Assembly (NCBI RefSeq): GCF_901000735.1
Contig: NC_081543.1
Span: forward strand, 28,105,515 to 28,169,514
Source: Corylus avellana
Lineage: Eukaryota > Streptophyta > Magnoliopsida > Fagales > Betulaceae
DNA length: 64,000 nt
Reading direction: 5' to 3'
Shown here: positions 60,797 to 64,000 of the stretch, piece after piece
Position numbering within the stretch: position 1 is the first letter of the stretch
How the letters are laid out: each line of letters starts with the position of its first letter
The notes under the pieces: generated by a model
Database searches by the model: none
Seen by the model: only the letters and a program-made list of their open reading frames with translations
What the model was told of the DNA's origin: nothing
Position numbers and translations under genes: made by a program

Positions 60797-60896
60797 NNNN
60801 NNNNNNNNNNNNNNNNNNNNNNNNNNNNNNNNNNNNNNNNNNNNNNNNNNNNNNNNNNNNNNNNNNNNNNNNNNNNNNNNNNNNNNNNNNNNNNNN
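60797..60896. other. Assembly gap (100 N)
   Basis: Run of 100 N between the TIR element and the second hAT copy, whose left end is therefore missing. Confidence 0.99.
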
Positions 60897-63800
60897 CGCC
60901 TCTCTCTCGCAGGTCAGTGTCACTCTCGGCTCTCTCCCCTCTCTCACTCTGGGCTTTCGTCTCTCCTCTTCTCAGTCTCTTAGTCTCTCACTCTCTCGCA
61001 ACGCCATAGTTGTGGGTTGCCTTGAGGTTTGTGGTCGTCCGTTGCCTCCGTGAGACCCTAACGGCATGACCTCGTCTTTGTGCTTAGAAATCGTCACCTC
61101 ACTATGTCAGGTAATGTCTAGTATTTCCGATTTCAGGTAGTTTGATTTGTGGATTTGAATCTATGTAGTATTTGTGGATTTGATTTGTGTATTTCCGATT
61201 TGTGGATTGATTCTTGTCTAGTAGTTACGATTTGTGGATTGATTCATGTCTAGTATTTACGATTTGTGGATTGATTCTTGTCTAGTATTTCCGATTTCGA
61301 TAGTTTGAATCTATGGATATTGATTTATGGGTTGATATTTTTCATGGGTCTTGTATTCTTCATTTATGGGGATATTGATTTATGGGTTGATATTGATGTA
61401 TTTTTCCTTTAAATGGTTTCATTTTCTGCATTAAAGTGTTTCTGATTGTTTTAAACTTTATGATTGTTTTTGTTTCAAAATTATATGTGAAGATGCTCAA
61501 TATATTTAAGATGATAGTGCTCAATATGGTAGTTTTGTGAGACTCTCATTCAATATATTTATGGTGAGTGCTCAATAGTGTTGTGTTTTGATATTATTTC
61601 GTTGTTGATTTGCTGGTGGTTGAGAATGGTAAATCTTTTCGTGGCTTATTTTATGGAAAAATGATGAAATTCGTTATAAAATCATAACACATTACACATG
61701 CATCTTGATTTGCACCATTAGGTGAAAAACTCAGTTTTATGAACACAATAAATCAGCAAATTAACAGTCTCATTAGCTAATTAAAACCAACCGTTAGTTT
61801 GAGTTTTAGTCATATCCCATAGGTCAGACATTGTCACATTAGCTAATTAAAATCAACCATTGCTTTTTTACTTCAGAAGTTCATATGGCTGCACCTCAAC
61901 CTTCAACATCAGCTACTTCTTCTTGTCCCATAGGCATAGATAATGAAAAAACCTTTGATGATATTGATGAATCTGATGAGTTGCATACCTAGGGGATTAG
62001 ATGTGCTAGTTCAAGGGGTTCTAGAGGGACATCTCATGGTCGTACTCGTGGTCGACAACTCCTAATCCCTTGTAAAAAAAGATTAAGAACAAAAAGATCT
62101 TCAGTATGAGACCATTTTATTAAATCAGTATAAATGTCATGGTACAAAAAATGCCACCTCTAACATGTTGTACAATTTTAGAAAATGCCAAAAGTACAAG
62201 AGCTTAAAAGCAAAAACAGATAGCTCTCAGTCTAAGTTCACTTTTATGGCTGAGCAGAGTTAGAGTGATGGTAGTATTGGTAATAACCTAATTGTTGGTA
62301 AGTATTCTGAAAAAGGGAGACACTTTGTGAAATGATCATTGTTGATGAATTTCCCTTTTCAATTGTGGAGAAGATGGGTGTTAAAAAAATGTTGAGGGTT
62401 CTTGAGCCTCGTTTTGAACTTCCTTCTCGCTATACAATGATGAAGGATTGTGTTAAGTTGTTTATAACAAAAAAAGAATTAATCAAAAAGAAGTTGTTGA
62501 TGGCTGGTCAAAGGGTTTCTTTGACAACTGACACTTGGACTTCGATTCAAAATATGAATTACATGGTTGTAATGGGACATTTCATTGACTCTACTTTGAA
62601 ATATCACAAAAGAATATTGGCATTTCGCCAAGTGTCGGATCACAGGGCAATAACGATTACTAAGGAAATAGAGCAACGTTTGGTGGAATGGGGGATTACT
62701 CGTGTATTGGCGATAACACTTGACAATGCAAGTGCTAATGATAAAGCAATTAGTGAGTTTGGTAAAAGAAATATGTCAAATAACGATGTTATTTGTCGCC
62801 ATGAGTTTGTTCATATAAGGTGTTGTGCACATATTCTAAATTTAATTGTGAAGAAGGGTACGAATGATGCACATGATTCAATTGAAAGGGTCCGAAATAT
62901 GGTGAAGTATGTGAAGGGATTCCCAAAGATTGGCCCTCTTTAAGCCTTGTGTAGAAAGGAGGAATCTTAGGTGTCGATCTTCCTTGACTCTTGATGTTTC
63001 CACTAGATGGAACTCTACTTATACCATGTTGAAGGCGGCACAAAAGTATGAAAGAGCATTTAATCTTATGTTAGATGAAGATGCGAATTTTTTACATTAT
63101 TTGAATAATGATAGTGGAGGGAAGGATGTGTTGGGGGCTCCAAATGAAGATGATTGGAATAAGGTTTGACACATTGTTAAATTCTTGCGTGTGTTTTATG
63201 ACGAAACAATTCAAATGTTGGGTTCCTTGTACTCAACTTCCAACTTGTTTTTTGGTATTCTTCAAAATGTATATATTGTTTGGACGACTATTGTGAAAGT
63301 GATGATTATTTATTGAGTAACATGGCAATACAAATGAAAGTGTAATATGATAAGCAGTAGGGAAATTTTTTGGCTATTACCCCTTGTTGTTTGTTGCTTC
63401 TGTGCTTGATCCATGTTACAAGATATCCGTATTGAAATTTTCGTTCTAGACGAATGTGGGTCTAGTAAAAGCAAAAGAAATTGTTGAGAAATTAAAGAGT
63501 GTCTTGGGCCGGTTATATGAACAATATGCTAAGAATGAAAGTGGGGCTAGGTTTGCAAATGAAGAGCGTGATTGCACAAGTTCCAAAGGTATGGGTGTGG
63601 GTACTAATAAGAAAGATGCTTTAGCTATTTACCATTCATTTCGGGCGTCCAAAAATGTGATGATATGTTGGACAGCGATAGAGCAATATTCTACGGAAGA
63701 GGTCGAAACACCAAGTGCCAACTTTGATATTTTAATGTGGTGGAGGGTAAATAAGGTAAAGTTTTCGGTTCTCGCCGAGATAGCACGGGATGTCCTAGCA

Positions 63801-64000
63801 ATTCCACTTACTTATGTTGCTTCTGAGTCGGCGTTTAGCATCGGAGGTCGCATCATAGATCCTTTTCGGAGTTCTTTGGCTCCGAAAACAGTGGAAGCTC
63901 TTATTTGTTGTCAAAATTGGTTGAGATCCTCTCCAAATTTTCAGTATGGTGAATGACTCTTGCCTGATATTGAAGATGAAGAAAGCTACAGCTTGAGTTA
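60897..64000 (+). mobile_element. Second hAT copy, inverted relative to the first, truncated at both sides
   Basis: Reverse complement of about 43836-40706 over its whole length, beginning in the CT-rich untranslated exon. The left end is in the gap and the right end lies beyond the window, so ends and target duplication cannot be checked. Confidence 0.92.
61885..63955 (+). pseudogene. hAT transposase, second copy, broken
   Basis: Begins MAAPQPSTSATSSCPIGIDN at 61885, after the same splice acceptor as the first copy. It has its own TAG after ESDELHT (61990), shares the TGA in SSV*DHF (about 62107), and lacks about 54 bases that encode the first cysteine pair of the BED finger. It shares the frameshifts near 62315 and 62935 with the first copy. 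The frame 62332-62943 keeps LTTDTWTSIQNMNYMVV and TLDNASANDKAI; 62930-63169 keeps LDVSTRWNSTYTML. The C-terminal part 63456-63956 is open and better preserved than in the first copy, with the dimerisation motif ASESAFSIGGRIIDPF and VEALICCQNWL, ending at a TGA. Not functional as a whole. Confidence 0.92.

Overview
The window is nuclear DNA of a flowering plant, most likely a eudicot and possibly woody. The evidence is plant-type spliced genes, a plant PR-5 (thaumatin-like) gene, and CACTA, hAT, Copia, LINE and MULE-like elements of plant type. It is assembly scaffold sequence with five 100-N gaps and one 20-N gap. Only one host gene looks intact: an intronless 225-residue thaumatin-like protein at 2156-2833 on the minus strand.

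Layout. 1-4432 is segment A, with the intact thaumatin-like gene and its flanks. 4433-22593 is an 18,161-bp CACTA (En/Spm) transposon with a TCA target duplication. It carries palindromic subterminal arrays, a broken TNP2-type transposase, a seven-exon second transposon gene that still reads through (446 aa), and captured material: leucine-zipper exons, a kinesin-14 calponin-homology fragment joined to an ALWAYS EARLY fragment, a LINE piece and a retroelement piece. 22594-23640 is the interrupted flank, with 126-bp hairpin repeats. 24350-30590 holds two direct copies of a noncoding block (the second with a 1-kb TIR insertion) around a 5' fragment of a second thaumatin-like copy. 30601-36144 is a decayed Copia element whose remaining LTR carries a 728-bp non-autonomous hAT. 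36266-37663 is an inverted copy of part of the noncoding block. 38577-46499 is segment C, a second full thaumatin segment with a nonsense-disrupted gene, a 4.6-kb hAT and a small MITE. 46510-57469 is a higher-order tandem array with poly(T) tracts, interrupted by a MULE-like element and a probable endogenous pararetrovirus fragment flanked by TA repeats. 57470-60534 is noncoding and ends in a palindrome array. 60897-64000 is a second, inverted copy of the hAT element, cut by the window end.

How it fits together. The thaumatin segments were duplicated locally and then used as landing sites. Because the paralogous segments keep the unoccupied sites, several insertions (CACTA, hAT, TIR element, MITE) can be placed to the base and ordered in time. 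Many of the inactivating changes are TGG to TAG or TGA, the pattern expected from deamination of methylated cytosine in silenced DNA. The most unusual object is the CACTA element, with its gene captures, intact accessory gene and three separate palindrome systems. No tRNA, rRNA or CRISPR features were seen.
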